Shown piece by piece: positions 56,314 to 64,000 of a stretch of DNA of 64,000 nucleotides. The stretch is from positions 3,968,001 to 4,032,000 of the forward strand of contig CP053688.1 in NCBI GenBank assembly GCA_013200995.1, read 5' to 3'. The translations under genes were made by a program, and so were the position numbers. The notes under the pieces are model-generated. The model searched no databases. It was not told where the DNA came from and saw nothing but the letters and a program-made list of their open reading frames with translations. Each line of letters begins with the position of its first letter. Within the stretch, counting starts at the first letter, position 1. Origin of the DNA: Arthrobacter citreus. Lineage in GTDB: Bacteria; Bacillota; Bacilli; Bacillales; Bacillaceae_G.

Positions 56314-57998
56314 CACCGATTGAAAGAGTTTGGGAATATGCCAATAAAATCGTTGTTGGTAAATTAGTCGCTTGCAAAAAGCACATTTGGGCAGCGCAAC
56401 GATTTATTAATGATATTAATCGAACACAAGATGATGATTGCCCTTTTACTTTTGATGTAGATATACTTGAAGATTTTAATGAGTGGGCGAAAGAATTTAA
56501 ACACTCTGAGGGTGTATTGGCAGGACAACCGATTATCTTAACTGATTTTCAATTGTTTATCGTTGCTAATATATTTTGCTTTATAAATAAGAAAAATGGA
56601 TCTAGACGATTTCGTAAGGTCTATATTCAGTTAGCGCGTAAAAATGCAAAGTCACAGCTCCTAGCATTAATCGCAACATATGAAACATTCTTAAGTGATG
56701 AGAAACACAGGGTATATATAACCGGTTGGTCTAAAGAACAATCTGATGAGGTATACAATGCGGTTTTAGACCAAATAAGAAATACTGACATTCTTAAAGG
56801 TACCTACAAAGACTCTTACGGGAAAGTTACCAGAATTAGAACAAACTCTATTATCCAACCACTTTCTAAAGAAACTAGGAAGTTGGGGGATGGAAAGAAT
56901 CCATCTGTAGGTATTGTCGATGAATACCATGCTCATGAAACATCTGAAATTTATGATGTCATACTATCAGGGATGGTTGCCCGTAAAAGTCCTTTAATGG
57001 TTGTAATTACGACAGCGGGATTTGATTTATCTAGACCATGCTTTAAAGAATATCAGTATGTAACGAAAGTATTAGATCCTGATAATACTGCAGTAGAAAA
57101 TGATGACTATTTTGCTCTAATTTGTGAACTTGATGAAGGTGACGACATTAAGGATGAACGTAATTGGATAAAAGCAAATCCAATTGTAGCTACATATGAA
57201 GAAGGATTAGATTCACTACGTTCTGATATAAAAGTAGCTTTGGAACAACCAGAAAAAATGCGTGGATTCATGACAAAGAACATGAATATCTGGGTAGACA
57301 AGAAAGAAAATGGTTACATGGAAATGAGTAAGTGGAACCTATGTGAAACAAAATTCGATTTAGAAAGCTTTAGAAATACTAAAGTTTTTGTTGGAGTCGA
57401 TTTATCTGCTAAGGAAGACTTAACCAGTGTTACTTTTATGGGAAGACTAGACGGAAAGTTTGCTGCAGTACATCATTCTTTTATTCCTGAAGATAAATAC
57501 AATCAGAGAATGGCAATTCAAGATATTCGTTTTGATTTATTCGTAGAAAGTGGACACTTAACAATTATACCTGGTGCAGTTATTGATCAAGAAGATGTTG
57601 AAAAGTTCATCGAGGATAAAGTAAAAGAATACAGTCTAGATGTTATTGAGCTATGTTATGACGAATGGAATGCTTCCCAATTTGCGATAAATATGGAGAA
57701 AAAGGGTTATACATGCGTAATTATTCCTCAATATTTAAAAGTTTTAGCTGAACCTACTGCAGATTGGAGAATACAAGTTTACAAAGGAAATGCAGCACAT
57801 CAAGGTGATGGATTGTTAACTTGGGCAGTTTCTAATGCAGTTACGATTATGGATCCAAACGCTAACTTTAAATTAGATAAAAAACGAAGTCCGGATAAAA
57901 TTGACCCGATTGCTTCACTATTAAATGCATACACTCGAGCGATGAGAGGTTTACCATTACCTAGTGTGTATGAAGAAAGAGGATTTGTTTCGCTATAA
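56310..57998 (+). CDS. terL: Terminase large subunit
   Basis: ATPase-nuclease that drives and cuts DNA during head filling; 562 aa, HK97/lambda-like terminase_1 group. The ATPase region (about 80-290) has a Walker A-like QLARKNAKSQ, Walker B GIVDEYHAH and the coupling motif VVITTAGF. The RNase-H-like nuclease (about 350-540) carries FVGVDLSAKEDLT, CYDEWNA and the C-terminal DPIASLLNAY. Start ATG overlaps the terS stop. Confidence 0.96.
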   Translation: MTPIERVWEYANKIVVGKLVACKKHIWAAQRFINDINRTQDDDCPFTFDVDILEDFNEWAKEFKHSEGVLAGQPIILTDFQLFIVANIFCFINKKNGSRRFRKVYIQLARKNAKSQLLALIATYETFLSDEKHRVYITGWSKEQSDEVYNAVLDQIRNTDILKGTYKDSYGKVTRIRTNSIIQPLSKETRKLGDGKNPSVGIVDEYHAHETSEIYDVILSGMVARKSPLMVVITTAGFDLSRPCFKEYQYVTKVLDPDNTAVENDDYFALICELDEGDDIKDERNWIKANPIVATYEEGLDSLRSDIKVALEQPEKMRGFMTKNMNIWVDKKENGYMEMSKWNLCETKFDLESFRNTKVFVGVDLSAKEDLTSVTFMGRLDGKFAAVHHSFIPEDKYNQRMAIQDIRFDLFVESGHLTIIPGAVIDQEDVEKFIEDKVKEYSLDVIELCYDEWNASQFAINMEKKGYTCVIIPQYLKVLAEPTADWRIQVYKGNAAHQGDGLLTWAVSNAVTIMDPNANFKLDKKRSPDKIDPIASLLNAYTRAMRGLPLPSVYEERGFVSL

Positions 57999-58011
57999 GG
58001 TAGGTGAAATC

Positions 58012-58164
58012 ATGGATAAAAATGACTACATCGGTATATTTGGCTTTTTGAGTTTTGCAATTGGTACCTATTTAGTAAGTCCTGCAGTAATGTTTTTATT
58101 GTGTGGATTGCTCTGCATGGGAATAGCAGTTGTAGGAGCTAGGAAGGGGGTGAATAAAAAATAA
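58012..58164 (+). CDS. Small two-helix membrane protein (DUF1056-like)
   Basis: A 50-aa protein between terL and portal, with two hydrophobic helices (about 8-22 and 25-41) and a basic end, as in the DUF1056 proteins at this place in many HK97-like phages. AGGTAGGTGA precedes the ATG at 58012; upstream codons lie within terL. The stop overlaps the portal start (TAATG). Role unknown. Confidence 0.78.
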   Translation: MDKNDYIGIFGFLSFAIGTYLVSPAVMFLLCGLLCMGIAVVGARKGVNKK

Positions 58165-59474
58165 TGGGCTTCCTTACAAGTTTATTCGAAAAAAGAGATT
58201 TACCTTTATCACAAGCAACAAGTGGTAGCTGGCTTTATGATTTATGGACTGGTGGGAAAACTGCTTCAGGTCAATCGGTTAATGAATTTAGGGCAATGCA
58301 ACAGGCAACTGTTTATGCTTGTCAAAGAATTATAGGTGAAACGATCGCATCGTTAGAGTGCAGAGTGTATAAGAAAAGCTCTAATGGTAGTAAAGAATTA
58401 GCAGTAAAACATCCCTTGTGGTCAGTCGTACATCATAAACCTAATACAGAAATACCTGCTTTTAATTTTTGGGAAACGATGGTTCATCATTTATTATCTT
58501 ATGGGAATGCTTATGCTGAGATTGTAAGAGATGGAAATGGAAAAATCGTTGAATTATGGCCACTTTTACCGGATCAAACCACTTTAGAGAGAAATCCAAA
58601 GACTTTAATGCTTTGTTATCGGACGATTATTCCTACAACTAACGAGCAAGTAGTACTTCCCTTCGAAAAGGTGCTGCATATTGCAGGTTTAGGTTACGAT
58701 GGCCGTCAAGGTTATAGTCCAATTCAATTAATGCGAGAAACATTAGGATTAACTCTTTCACTTGAAGAATATGGTGCTAGATATTTTGGGAACGGAGCAA
58801 AACCTGGTGGAGTCATCGAACATCCTGGTAATTTATCCGAACCAGCGCAAAATAATCTAAGAAGTTCTTGGAATGAAATGCATGAAGGATTATCTAATAG
58901 TCATAGAATTGCAATCCTTGAAGAAGGGATGAAGTACCATCAACTAGGACTTGCACCAGAAGATAGTCAATTCCTTGAGAGTAGATCATTCCAAAAGCGT
59001 GAAATAGCTCAGATTTATCGAGTTCCACCGCATATGATTGGTGATTTAGAAAAAGCTTCTTTTGCAAGTATGGAGCAACAGTCCTTAGAGTTCGTTCAAA
59101 ACTGTATAAGACCATGGCTCGAAAGGATTGAACAAGCAATTCGTTTTAAATGTATAGCAGACATCGAAATGGACAAAATCATTGTTGAATTCAATGTAAA
59201 CTCCATTCTTCGGGGTGACTCTAAAACGCGCAATGAAGTACTTCAAATTAAGCGTCAAAACGGTGTAATTACTGCTAACGAATGGAGAGAAGCCGAAGGG
59301 GATAATCCAAGCGATGATGAAGCTGCAGATAAATTATTGGTGAATAGCGCCATGGTTGCTGTAAATGCGGTAATCAATCCAATCGACCAATCACCGAAAG
59401 GAGGTGAAGGAGAAGATGGACAACAAGGAAAAACGAAGTCTAACACTAGTACCGGAGATTCGGGCGAAGAATAG
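58164..59474 (+). CDS. Portal protein (HK97 family)
   Basis: Dodecameric channel at the capsid vertex through which DNA is packaged. 436 aa with HK97 portal features: MQQATVYACQRIIGETIASL, the SYGNAYAEIVRDG segment, GARYFGNGAKPGGVI and the FQKREIAQIYRVPPHMIGDL block. AGGAAGGGGG precedes the ATG. The 3' end overlaps the protease gene by 59 nt. Confidence 0.96.
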   Translation: MGFLTSLFEKRDLPLSQATSGSWLYDLWTGGKTASGQSVNEFRAMQQATVYACQRIIGETIASLECRVYKKSSNGSKELAVKHPLWSVVHHKPNTEIPAFNFWETMVHHLLSYGNAYAEIVRDGNGKIVELWPLLPDQTTLERNPKTLMLCYRTIIPTTNEQVVLPFEKVLHIAGLGYDGRQGYSPIQLMRETLGLTLSLEEYGARYFGNGAKPGGVIEHPGNLSEPAQNNLRSSWNEMHEGLSNSHRIAILEEGMKYHQLGLAPEDSQFLESRSFQKREIAQIYRVPPHMIGDLEKASFASMEQQSLEFVQNCIRPWLERIEQAIRFKCIADIEMDKIIVEFNVNSILRGDSKTRNEVLQIKRQNGVITANEWREAEGDNPSDDEAADKLLVNSAMVAVNAVINPIDQSPKGGEGEDGQQGKTKSNTSTGDSGEE

Positions 59475-60021
59475 TGAAGATGAATCAAGTAAGATTGTCG
59501 GCTATGCAGTGAAATGGGGACAACGCTCCAATACAATTGGATATTACTACAAATTTGAGGAGCGCTTTGAAAAAGGCGCTTTTTTTGATGCCATTAACGG
59601 TGATGTGATCGCAGCCTGGAATCATGATTGGAACGAAATTTTAGGTCGTTCTACTTCCGGGACACTCTTATTAGAAGAGGATGACATTGGGTTAAGGTAT
59701 GAAATTACAATGCCTTCATGGGCTGACAAGTATGTTGAGACTATTCAACGTGGCGATGTATCTGGTTCATCATTCACTTTCGTGCCAGAAGTAGAAGAAT
59801 GGGATGAAACAAATGAAGTTGCTTTAAGGACCATTAAAAAAGCAAAACTTTATGAAGTAAGTCCTGTTATTTTCCCGGCATATCCTCAGTCAGAAGCTGG
59901 CGTTAGGTCAATGGAAGAGGTTTTTGAAGAATTTCAACGGTCTAGGAATCCAAATGAAAAGGAATTTTCAAAAAAGCTTGATTTAATGCGTAAGAAGCTA
60001 GATTTATCAGAAAAACTATAA
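59416..60021 (+). CDS. Prohead maturation protease (HK97 family)
   Basis: Serine protease that clips capsid scaffolding during head maturation. 201 aa: IVGYAVKWGQRSN, the strand-turn ERFEKGAF, catalytic His in AAWNHDWNEILGRS and the nucleophile Ser in VSGSSFTFVPE. AAAGGAGGTGA lies 8 nt before the ATG at 59416, inside the portal gene. Followed after 22 nt by the capsid gene. Confidence 0.94.
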   Translation: MDNKEKRSLTLVPEIRAKNSEDESSKIVGYAVKWGQRSNTIGYYYKFEERFEKGAFFDAINGDVIAAWNHDWNEILGRSTSGTLLLEEDDIGLRYEITMPSWADKYVETIQRGDVSGSSFTFVPEVEEWDETNEVALRTIKKAKLYEVSPVIFPAYPQSEAGVRSMEEVFEEFQRSRNPNEKEFSKKLDLMRKKLDLSEKL

Positions 60022-60043
60022 AAACAGATAAGGGAGAGTCAAA

Positions 60044-61315
60044 ATGAAGAAAATTATTGAGCTAAGACAAAAACGAGCAAAAGTTGTCGCTGAATCAAGA
60101 CAATTAATTGATGATGCAGAAAAAAGAGGCGGTTTTACCGCAGAAGATGAAGTATCTTATGATCGTATGAATACAGAAATTGATACTTTAACGAAAGATA
60201 TCGAGCGTCATGAGCGTCAATATCAACTTGAGCAAGAAAATAATGAGTACCGTGATGCTTCTGGCGCAGGTTTAGTAGGTGGTGAACAACGTAATGAATC
60301 ACCAGAAAACGTACCATTTACCCAACGTGAAGAGTATCGTTCAGCGTTTAACAAGTTTTTAGTCTCTGGTATGGCTGAATTAAATAATAAAGAACGTACA
60401 ATTCTTGGTCAAGGAAGAGCTCAAATGGAAGGCCGTGCACTTTCTGCGGTAACGGGCTCAGCTGGTGGATTCACAGTACCACAAGGCTTTTATAATTCAT
60501 TAATTGAATCGTTAAAAGCGTTTGGTGGCATGCGAAAAGTAAAATCTACAATTCTTCGTACAGCTACAGGTAATACATTGCCGATTCCAAAAGTAGATGA
60601 CACTGCAAACGTGGGTGCTATCGTTGGTGAGAATACAGCTGCAGGTAATGCGACTGATGCAGTATTCAGCCAATTAAATCTAGGAGCTTACAAATATACT
60701 TCAAAAGTATTTTTAATTCCTATTGAACTATTACAAGATTCAGCTTTTGACATCGAGGCGTATATCCGTAAAATTATTGCAACTCGTATCGGCCGAATCA
60801 CAAACACACATTTCACAGTGGGTACTGGCACTGGACAACCTACAGGTGTACTGACAAATGCAACGTTAGGTAAAACAGGAACAACTGGACAAACGACTTC
60901 AATCGTTTATGATGATTTAATCGATTTAATTCATTCTGTAGATCCAGCTTATCGAGAAGCAGGGGATTGCGAGTTCATGCTGAATGACAACTCTTTAAAA
61001 GCGATTCGAAAATTAAAAGATTCTCAAGGCAATCCATTATGGCAACCAGGCTTAGTACAAGGGGCACCAGATAAAATTCTTAACTACAATTACACGATTA
61101 ACCAAGACATGCCTACAATGGCAGCGAATGCTAAGTCTCTTCTTTTCGGTGACTTATCTACATTCATTATTCGTGATGTTATGGACCTTTCTATCTTCCG
61201 TATGGGTGAGAAGTTTATCGATTCTGGACAAGTAGGATTTGTAGCATTCAGCCGACATGACTCAGTTTTAACTGATACTGCAGCTGTAAAATATTATGCA
61301 AACTCTGCTACTTAA
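60044..61315 (+). CDS. Major capsid protein (HK97 fold)
   Basis: 423-aa precursor. The first about 110 residues form a charged helical delta domain (IIELRQKRAKVVAESRQLID) that is probably removed by the protease. The HK97 core follows: GSAGGFTVPQGFYNSLIESL, LLQDSAFDIEAYIRKIIATR, FTVGTGTGQPTGVLT and the E/P-loop elements, ending SRHDSVLTDTAAVKYY. AAGGGAGAG precedes the ATG. A terminator-like hairpin after the gene fits high expression. Confidence 0.96.
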   Translation: MKKIIELRQKRAKVVAESRQLIDDAEKRGGFTAEDEVSYDRMNTEIDTLTKDIERHERQYQLEQENNEYRDASGAGLVGGEQRNESPENVPFTQREEYRSAFNKFLVSGMAELNNKERTILGQGRAQMEGRALSAVTGSAGGFTVPQGFYNSLIESLKAFGGMRKVKSTILRTATGNTLPIPKVDDTANVGAIVGENTAAGNATDAVFSQLNLGAYKYTSKVFLIPIELLQDSAFDIEAYIRKIIATRIGRITNTHFTVGTGTGQPTGVLTNATLGKTGTTGQTTSIVYDDLIDLIHSVDPAYREAGDCEFMLNDNSLKAIRKLKDSQGNPLWQPGLVQGAPDKILNYNYTINQDMPTMAANAKSLLFGDLSTFIIRDVMDLSIFRMGEKFIDSGQVGFVAFSRHDSVLTDTAAVKYYANSAT

Positions 61316-61325
61316 TCAGTATTTT

Positions 61326-61352
61326 AGAGCGTCCTAGTGACGCTCTTTAATT
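61326..61352 (+). terminator. Hairpin after the capsid gene
   Basis: AGAGCGTC-CTAGT-GACGCTCT followed by TTAATTTT; probably a partial terminator that lowers expression of the connector genes. Confidence 0.65.
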
Positions 61353-61372
61353 TTAGTTTGGAGGGGTCATTT

Positions 61373-61651
61373 ATGCCAAAAGTAAGAATGAAAGTTAGTA
61401 TGGCTGGTAGTGAATTTTCATATGTACCTGGAGATGTGGTTGAAGTTCGTGAAGATGTTGCTGAAGCATGGGCATCTAATGACATTGCAGAAATTTATGT
61501 TCCACCAGAAGAAAAAGTTATTGTTCACAAAGAAGAAACTCCAATGGAAGAGGTTGAGACCGAATCTGTGGAAGAAAAAACAAGCGATGAAGAAGTTAAA
61601 CCTAAAGTATCACCTAAAGTGAAGGTGAAAAAAGATGCTAGCGCTGAATGA
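61373..61651 (+). CDS. Small acidic phage protein after capsid
   Basis: A 92-aa protein. Residues 1-45 (KVRMKVSMAGSEFSYVPGDV, VEVREDVAEAWASNDIAEI) resemble the small beta-rich proteins found behind HK97 capsid genes; the remainder is a Glu/Lys/Val-rich low-complexity tail. TGGAGGGG sets the ATG at 61373. It overlaps the next gene by 17 nt. Possibly a head-associated factor; not proven. Confidence 0.75.
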   Translation: MPKVRMKVSMAGSEFSYVPGDVVEVREDVAEAWASNDIAEIYVPPEEKVIVHKEETPMEEVETESVEEKTSDEEVKPKVSPKVKVKKDASAE

Positions 61652-61907
61652 AGCAAAATCTTTCTTAAGAGTTGATTTTGATGATGATGATACAGATATT
61701 AATAGTTTGGTACTGGCTGCTGATCTATTTGTGGTTGGAGCATCAAGCCAAAATGTAAATAAAGAAAGTGAACTTTATAAATTAGCTTGTAAATTACTAG
61801 TGAGTCATTGGTATTTAAACCGGGAAGTTGTCGGAAAGGCCGATAAACTTGCATTTTCTTTAAATGAAATCTTATTTCAGTTGAAATATACTACGGTGGC
61901 ACCATGA
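61635..61907 (+). CDS. Head-tail connector protein (gp6-like)
   Basis: A 90-aa helical adaptor: LNEAKSFLRVDFDDDDTDIN then SLVLAADLFV and ACKLLVSHWYLNREVVG match the gp6/gp15-type adaptor that docks onto the portal. GTGAAGGTG serves as ribosome site. Start lies inside the previous gene, and the stop overlaps the next start. Confidence 0.9.
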   Translation: MLALNEAKSFLRVDFDDDDTDINSLVLAADLFVVGASSQNVNKESELYKLACKLLVSHWYLNREVVGKADKLAFSLNEILFQLKYTTVAP

Positions 61908-62230
61908 GGGTTGGCCGTATGAACAATAAAATTACAATCCAATCTCCTCCAATAGGAAGAGATTCTACAGGTCAAAGAACCGTAAATGTTGTATGGAATG
62001 ATGTTCGCACAGTTTGGGCATCTAAAGATTCTTTGATTGGTAAAGAGTTTTATGCTGCTAATCAGACTCAAAATAGTGTCGAAGTAAAATTTCGCACCTA
62101 TTTCTATTCAGGAATGAATAATACCATGAGAATAGTTCATGGAATTGATACTTACGAAGTAATAAGTGTAAGTGATCCAGAAGATTTGAAGAAAGAATTA
62201 CTTTGGTACTGTAAGAAGGTGAAGAAGTAA
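61904..62230 (+). CDS. Head closure / head-tail joining protein
   Basis: A 108-aa beta-barrel stopper of the phage_head_tail_adaptor family: MRVGRMNNKITIQSPPIGRD, TVWASKDSLIGKEFYAANQT and VHGIDTYEVISVSDPE are typical. It overlaps the previous stop by 4 nt and the next start by 1 nt (TAATG). Confidence 0.88.
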   Translation: MRVGRMNNKITIQSPPIGRDSTGQRTVNVVWNDVRTVWASKDSLIGKEFYAANQTQNSVEVKFRTYFYSGMNNTMRIVHGIDTYEVISVSDPEDLKKELLWYCKKVKK

Positions 62231-62676
62231 TGGTCGAAATTGAAGGATATAGGCAATTACAACAAGAACTAGGCCATCTGGAAAAATTACCACAAAAAAT
62301 AGTCACTAAAGCAGCTCGTAAGGGTGCTAATGTCGTATTTAAACAAGCGAAAAAAGAAGCTCCAGTAGAAATTGGAAACCTTAAAAAAGGAGTTATCTTA
62401 AGGCCTGAAAGAACTAGGACTAAGGGTAAGAAAGTATTCCAAGTGGTAATGGATAGAGCGTTTAACCGTATCTTTGTAAAGGCGAGTAAAAGTGGTAAAA
62501 GAGCATATTATCCAGCATCTCAAGAATATGGGTTTTTTAGTCGTGGTCCTAATGGGTCAAGAGGAAGATATATTCCAGGTGATAACTATTTACGTGGATC
62601 CAACGCTTCTAAAAAAGGTGAAGCTAATCAAATTATTATTCGAACTATGCTTGATGAGGTGGATAAAATTTTATGA
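62230..62676 (+). CDS. HK97 gp10-like tail completion protein
   Basis: A 148-aa protein: LEKLPQKIVTKAARKGANVV, FKQAKKEAPVEIGNLKKGVI and the EYGFFSRGPNGSRGRYIPGD segment fit the gp10/putative tail-component family that finishes the connector. GAAGGTGAAG precedes the ATG. It overlaps the next gene by 4 nt (ATGA). Confidence 0.9.
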   Translation: MVEIEGYRQLQQELGHLEKLPQKIVTKAARKGANVVFKQAKKEAPVEIGNLKKGVILRPERTRTKGKKVFQVVMDRAFNRIFVKASKSGKRAYYPASQEYGFFSRGPNGSRGRYIPGDNYLRGSNASKKGEANQIIIRTMLDEVDKIL

Positions 62677-63062
62677 CATTTGAAGAAGCGTTGTACTTTG
62701 AATTAAGTAGTATCCCAGAGTTAAATAAAAACATTTTTCCAATTCACGCTATCGAAGGTGGAGAAGGACCATTTATGACTTATTACAAGGATGATGTGAA
62801 TTATCCAATCAACTTAAATGGGCCTTCAAACGTTGTAGAAGGAACGTATGTTTTAGATATCTTACATCCTTCATACAAAGAAGTTCAGACGCTATTTAAA
62901 CTAGTAAAAGATAAGATTATTAGTTTTTTAGGCAGACAAATTGGTCAAAATGGACCTTTAATTCAAATGCTTTCAATTAATAACGTTAGAGATCTATACG
63001 AAACCGAACTAGATTATAATCGATTGAATTTTAATATTCAGGTTAAATACAAGGAGGTATAA
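62673..63062 (+). CDS. Tail terminator-like protein (DUF3168-like)
   Basis: A 129-aa protein with the gpU-like pattern of DUF3168: N-terminal FEEALYFELSSIPELNKNIF, a central strand region (GPFMTYYKDDVNYPINLNGP) and the helix PSYKEVQTLFKLVKDKIISF. Position between the gp10-like gene and the major tail protein is that of the tail terminator in HK97-like phages. Confidence 0.8.
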   Translation: MTFEEALYFELSSIPELNKNIFPIHAIEGGEGPFMTYYKDDVNYPINLNGPSNVVEGTYVLDILHPSYKEVQTLFKLVKDKIISFLGRQIGQNGPLIQMLSINNVRDLYETELDYNRLNFNIQVKYKEV

Positions 63063-63064
63063 CG

Positions 63065-63772
63065 ATGGCTACAGCTGCAATGGGTACCAAATTACAAATT
63101 GGTGCAAATAATATTACAGAACTTAATTCAATTGGTGGAATGGAACTTTCTGCGGATACACTTGAGACAACAAACCTTGATAGTAATGGTTGGAAAACGT
63201 TTATTCAAGGCTTAAAAGACGGTGGGGAGGTACAAATTGCGGGCACATTTAATCCTGCAGATACAACAGGACAGATTGCTATATATAACGCTTTTAATAC
63301 AGGGGCATTGACACCATTTACAATCCTATTCCCTGCTACATTGGGCGCAAGTTGGTCATTCAGTGGGATTGTAACTAATGTGAAAACAGATGCACAAAAA
63401 GAAGATTTCATTCCATTTGAAGCAACTATTAAAGTGAGTGGACAGCCTTCACTTGGTCTGACACCATCTGGCGGATTAACAGGTTTATCATTAACGGGTA
63501 CAGGTGGCACCTTAACGCCTACATTTAATAATGGTATTTACACATATGCATTTAGTGGAGTTACAGCAACTGCAGTAACAGTTACTGCAAATGCCGCAAA
63601 CCATACATTAGCACTTTTCATTGATGGTGTATTCTCACAGGTATTAACAAGTGGATCACCTTCTGCTTCAATTCCGATGTCAGTGATTGGTTCTAAGATG
63701 TTGACAATTTTAGCAACTGAATCTGGTAAAACACAAAAAGTTTATGAAGTTGCAGTTGTTAAAACTTCTTAA
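63065..63772 (+). CDS. Major tail protein with C-terminal cadherin-like domain
   Basis: 235-aa tube protein of a non-contractile tail. N-terminal tail-tube domain (about 1-130: GTKLQIGANNITELNSIGGM, SADTLETTNLDSNGWKTFIQ, FEATIKVSGQPSLGL) followed by a cadherin-like beta-sandwich (about 140-235: LTPTFNNGIYTYAFSGVTAT, ALFIDGVFSQVLTSGSPSAS, ILATESGKTQKVYEVAV). Such domains decorate the tail surface and may bind cell-surface sugars. AAGGAGGT precedes the ATG; a terminator follows. Confidence 0.93.
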   Translation: MATAAMGTKLQIGANNITELNSIGGMELSADTLETTNLDSNGWKTFIQGLKDGGEVQIAGTFNPADTTGQIAIYNAFNTGALTPFTILFPATLGASWSFSGIVTNVKTDAQKEDFIPFEATIKVSGQPSLGLTPSGGLTGLSLTGTGGTLTPTFNNGIYTYAFSGVTATAVTVTANAANHTLALFIDGVFSQVLTSGSPSASIPMSVIGSKMLTILATESGKTQKVYEVAVVKTS

Positions 63773-63803
63773 GACTATGAAATTCATAGTCTTTTATTTT
63801 CTT
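63771..63803 (+). terminator. Terminator after the major tail protein
   Basis: AAGACTATGAA and TTCATAGTCTT with a 2-nt loop, followed by TTATTTTC. Confidence 0.85.
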
Positions 63804-63836
63804 ATTGAACTAAACGGCAATATAGTTCAATAAGAA
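63799..63836. repeat. 14-bp inverted repeat
   Basis: TTCTTATTGAACTA and TAGTTCAATAAGAA are perfect arms around a 10-nt loop. No T run on the plus strand; could be a second hairpin or an operator for the next gene. Confidence 0.5.
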
Positions 63837-63930
63837 AAGAAGGAAATGATGTTAACTTTATTGAAATAAGTGTAATTAATTGTTGTGTATAACTATTGGT
63901 TTATTGAAAAAATATTCACCATACGAGGAG

Positions 63931-64000
63931 ATGGAAAATATTAAACAAATTGTTTCAGCTATTTATATTTCAAGTGGCACAATACTTTTTGCATTAACTT
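63931..64000 (+). CDS. Start of a further gene, cut by the window edge
   Basis: An open frame from the ATG at 63931 to the window end reads MENIKQIVSAIYISSGTILF and continues hydrophobic, so probably a membrane protein. GAGGAG directly abuts this ATG, which is too close to serve it; an in-frame ATT at 63940 is 9 nt away and would give MKQIVSAIYISSG. Product unknown. Confidence 0.45.
   Translation, partial: MENIKQIVSAIYISSGTILFALT

Overview
The window is low-GC Firmicute chromosome, most likely a spore-forming Bacillus-like member of the Bacillaceae. The Gram-positive 16S/23S/5S operon, the B. subtilis-like gene orders (acpS-ydcC-alr-ndoAI-ndoA-tex-cmpA-sprT and tsaE-tsaB-rimI-tsaD-ydiF-rex-ydiL-groESL), the CIRCE operator and frequent TTG starts behind strong GGAGG sites all point there. 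The species cannot be fixed from the sequence alone.

Region 1 (1-20700) is core chromosome: a cation-efflux gene with a small leader ORF and leader terminator; lysA under a lysine riboswitch; a CwlO-like cell-wall hydrolase with a WalR box; mscL; a fused msrAB; a small membrane protein; an MFS transporter; ddl-murF; the RNA helicase cshA; uvsE; acpS-ydcC-alr; the NdoAI/NdoA (MazEF) toxin-antitoxin pair; tex; the tiny antisense-overlapping sporulation gene cmpA; and sprT. The rsb-sigB operon that lies between ndoA and tex in B. subtilis is absent here.

Region 2 (20700-31300) holds stable RNA genes: a first tRNA cluster (Asn, Ser, Glu, Val, fMet, Asp, Gln, Lys, Leu), a VanX-like peptidase and a cardiolipin synthase on the minus strand, then tandem rRNA promoters, tRNA-Arg/Pro/Gly, 16S, 23S, 5S and a second, identical fMet-Asp pair. 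A family of roughly 141-144 bp repeats sits in front of fMet (three tandem units, and one more after 5S) and tRNA-Lys. Each unit begins with a truncated 5' copy of the tRNA it precedes. I do not recognise this family.

Region 3 (31400-40040) carries the t6A tRNA-modification genes tsaE, tsaB and tsaD with rimI, a cluster of DnaA boxes after tsaD, an ABC-F gene, rex, a CPBP protease and HrcA-controlled groES-groEL. moaC and tatAy/tatCy, present at this place in B. subtilis, are missing.

Region 4 (about 40040 to beyond 64000) is a prophage inserted behind groEL; its right end lies outside the window. It has a Ser/Thr kinase at the left edge, a tyrosine integrase whose promoter carries a LexA-type SOS box, a lysogeny switch with three palindromic operators, an SbcC-like ATPase and RecT, DnaD- and DnaC-type replication proteins, a stand-alone CodY-like winged helix, RusA, an ArpU late regulator, an oppositely oriented secreted-protein cassette, and then HK97-type packaging and head genes (HNH, terS, terL, portal, protease, capsid), connectors and the major tail protein. 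The phage appears intact apart from one small frameshifted ORF.
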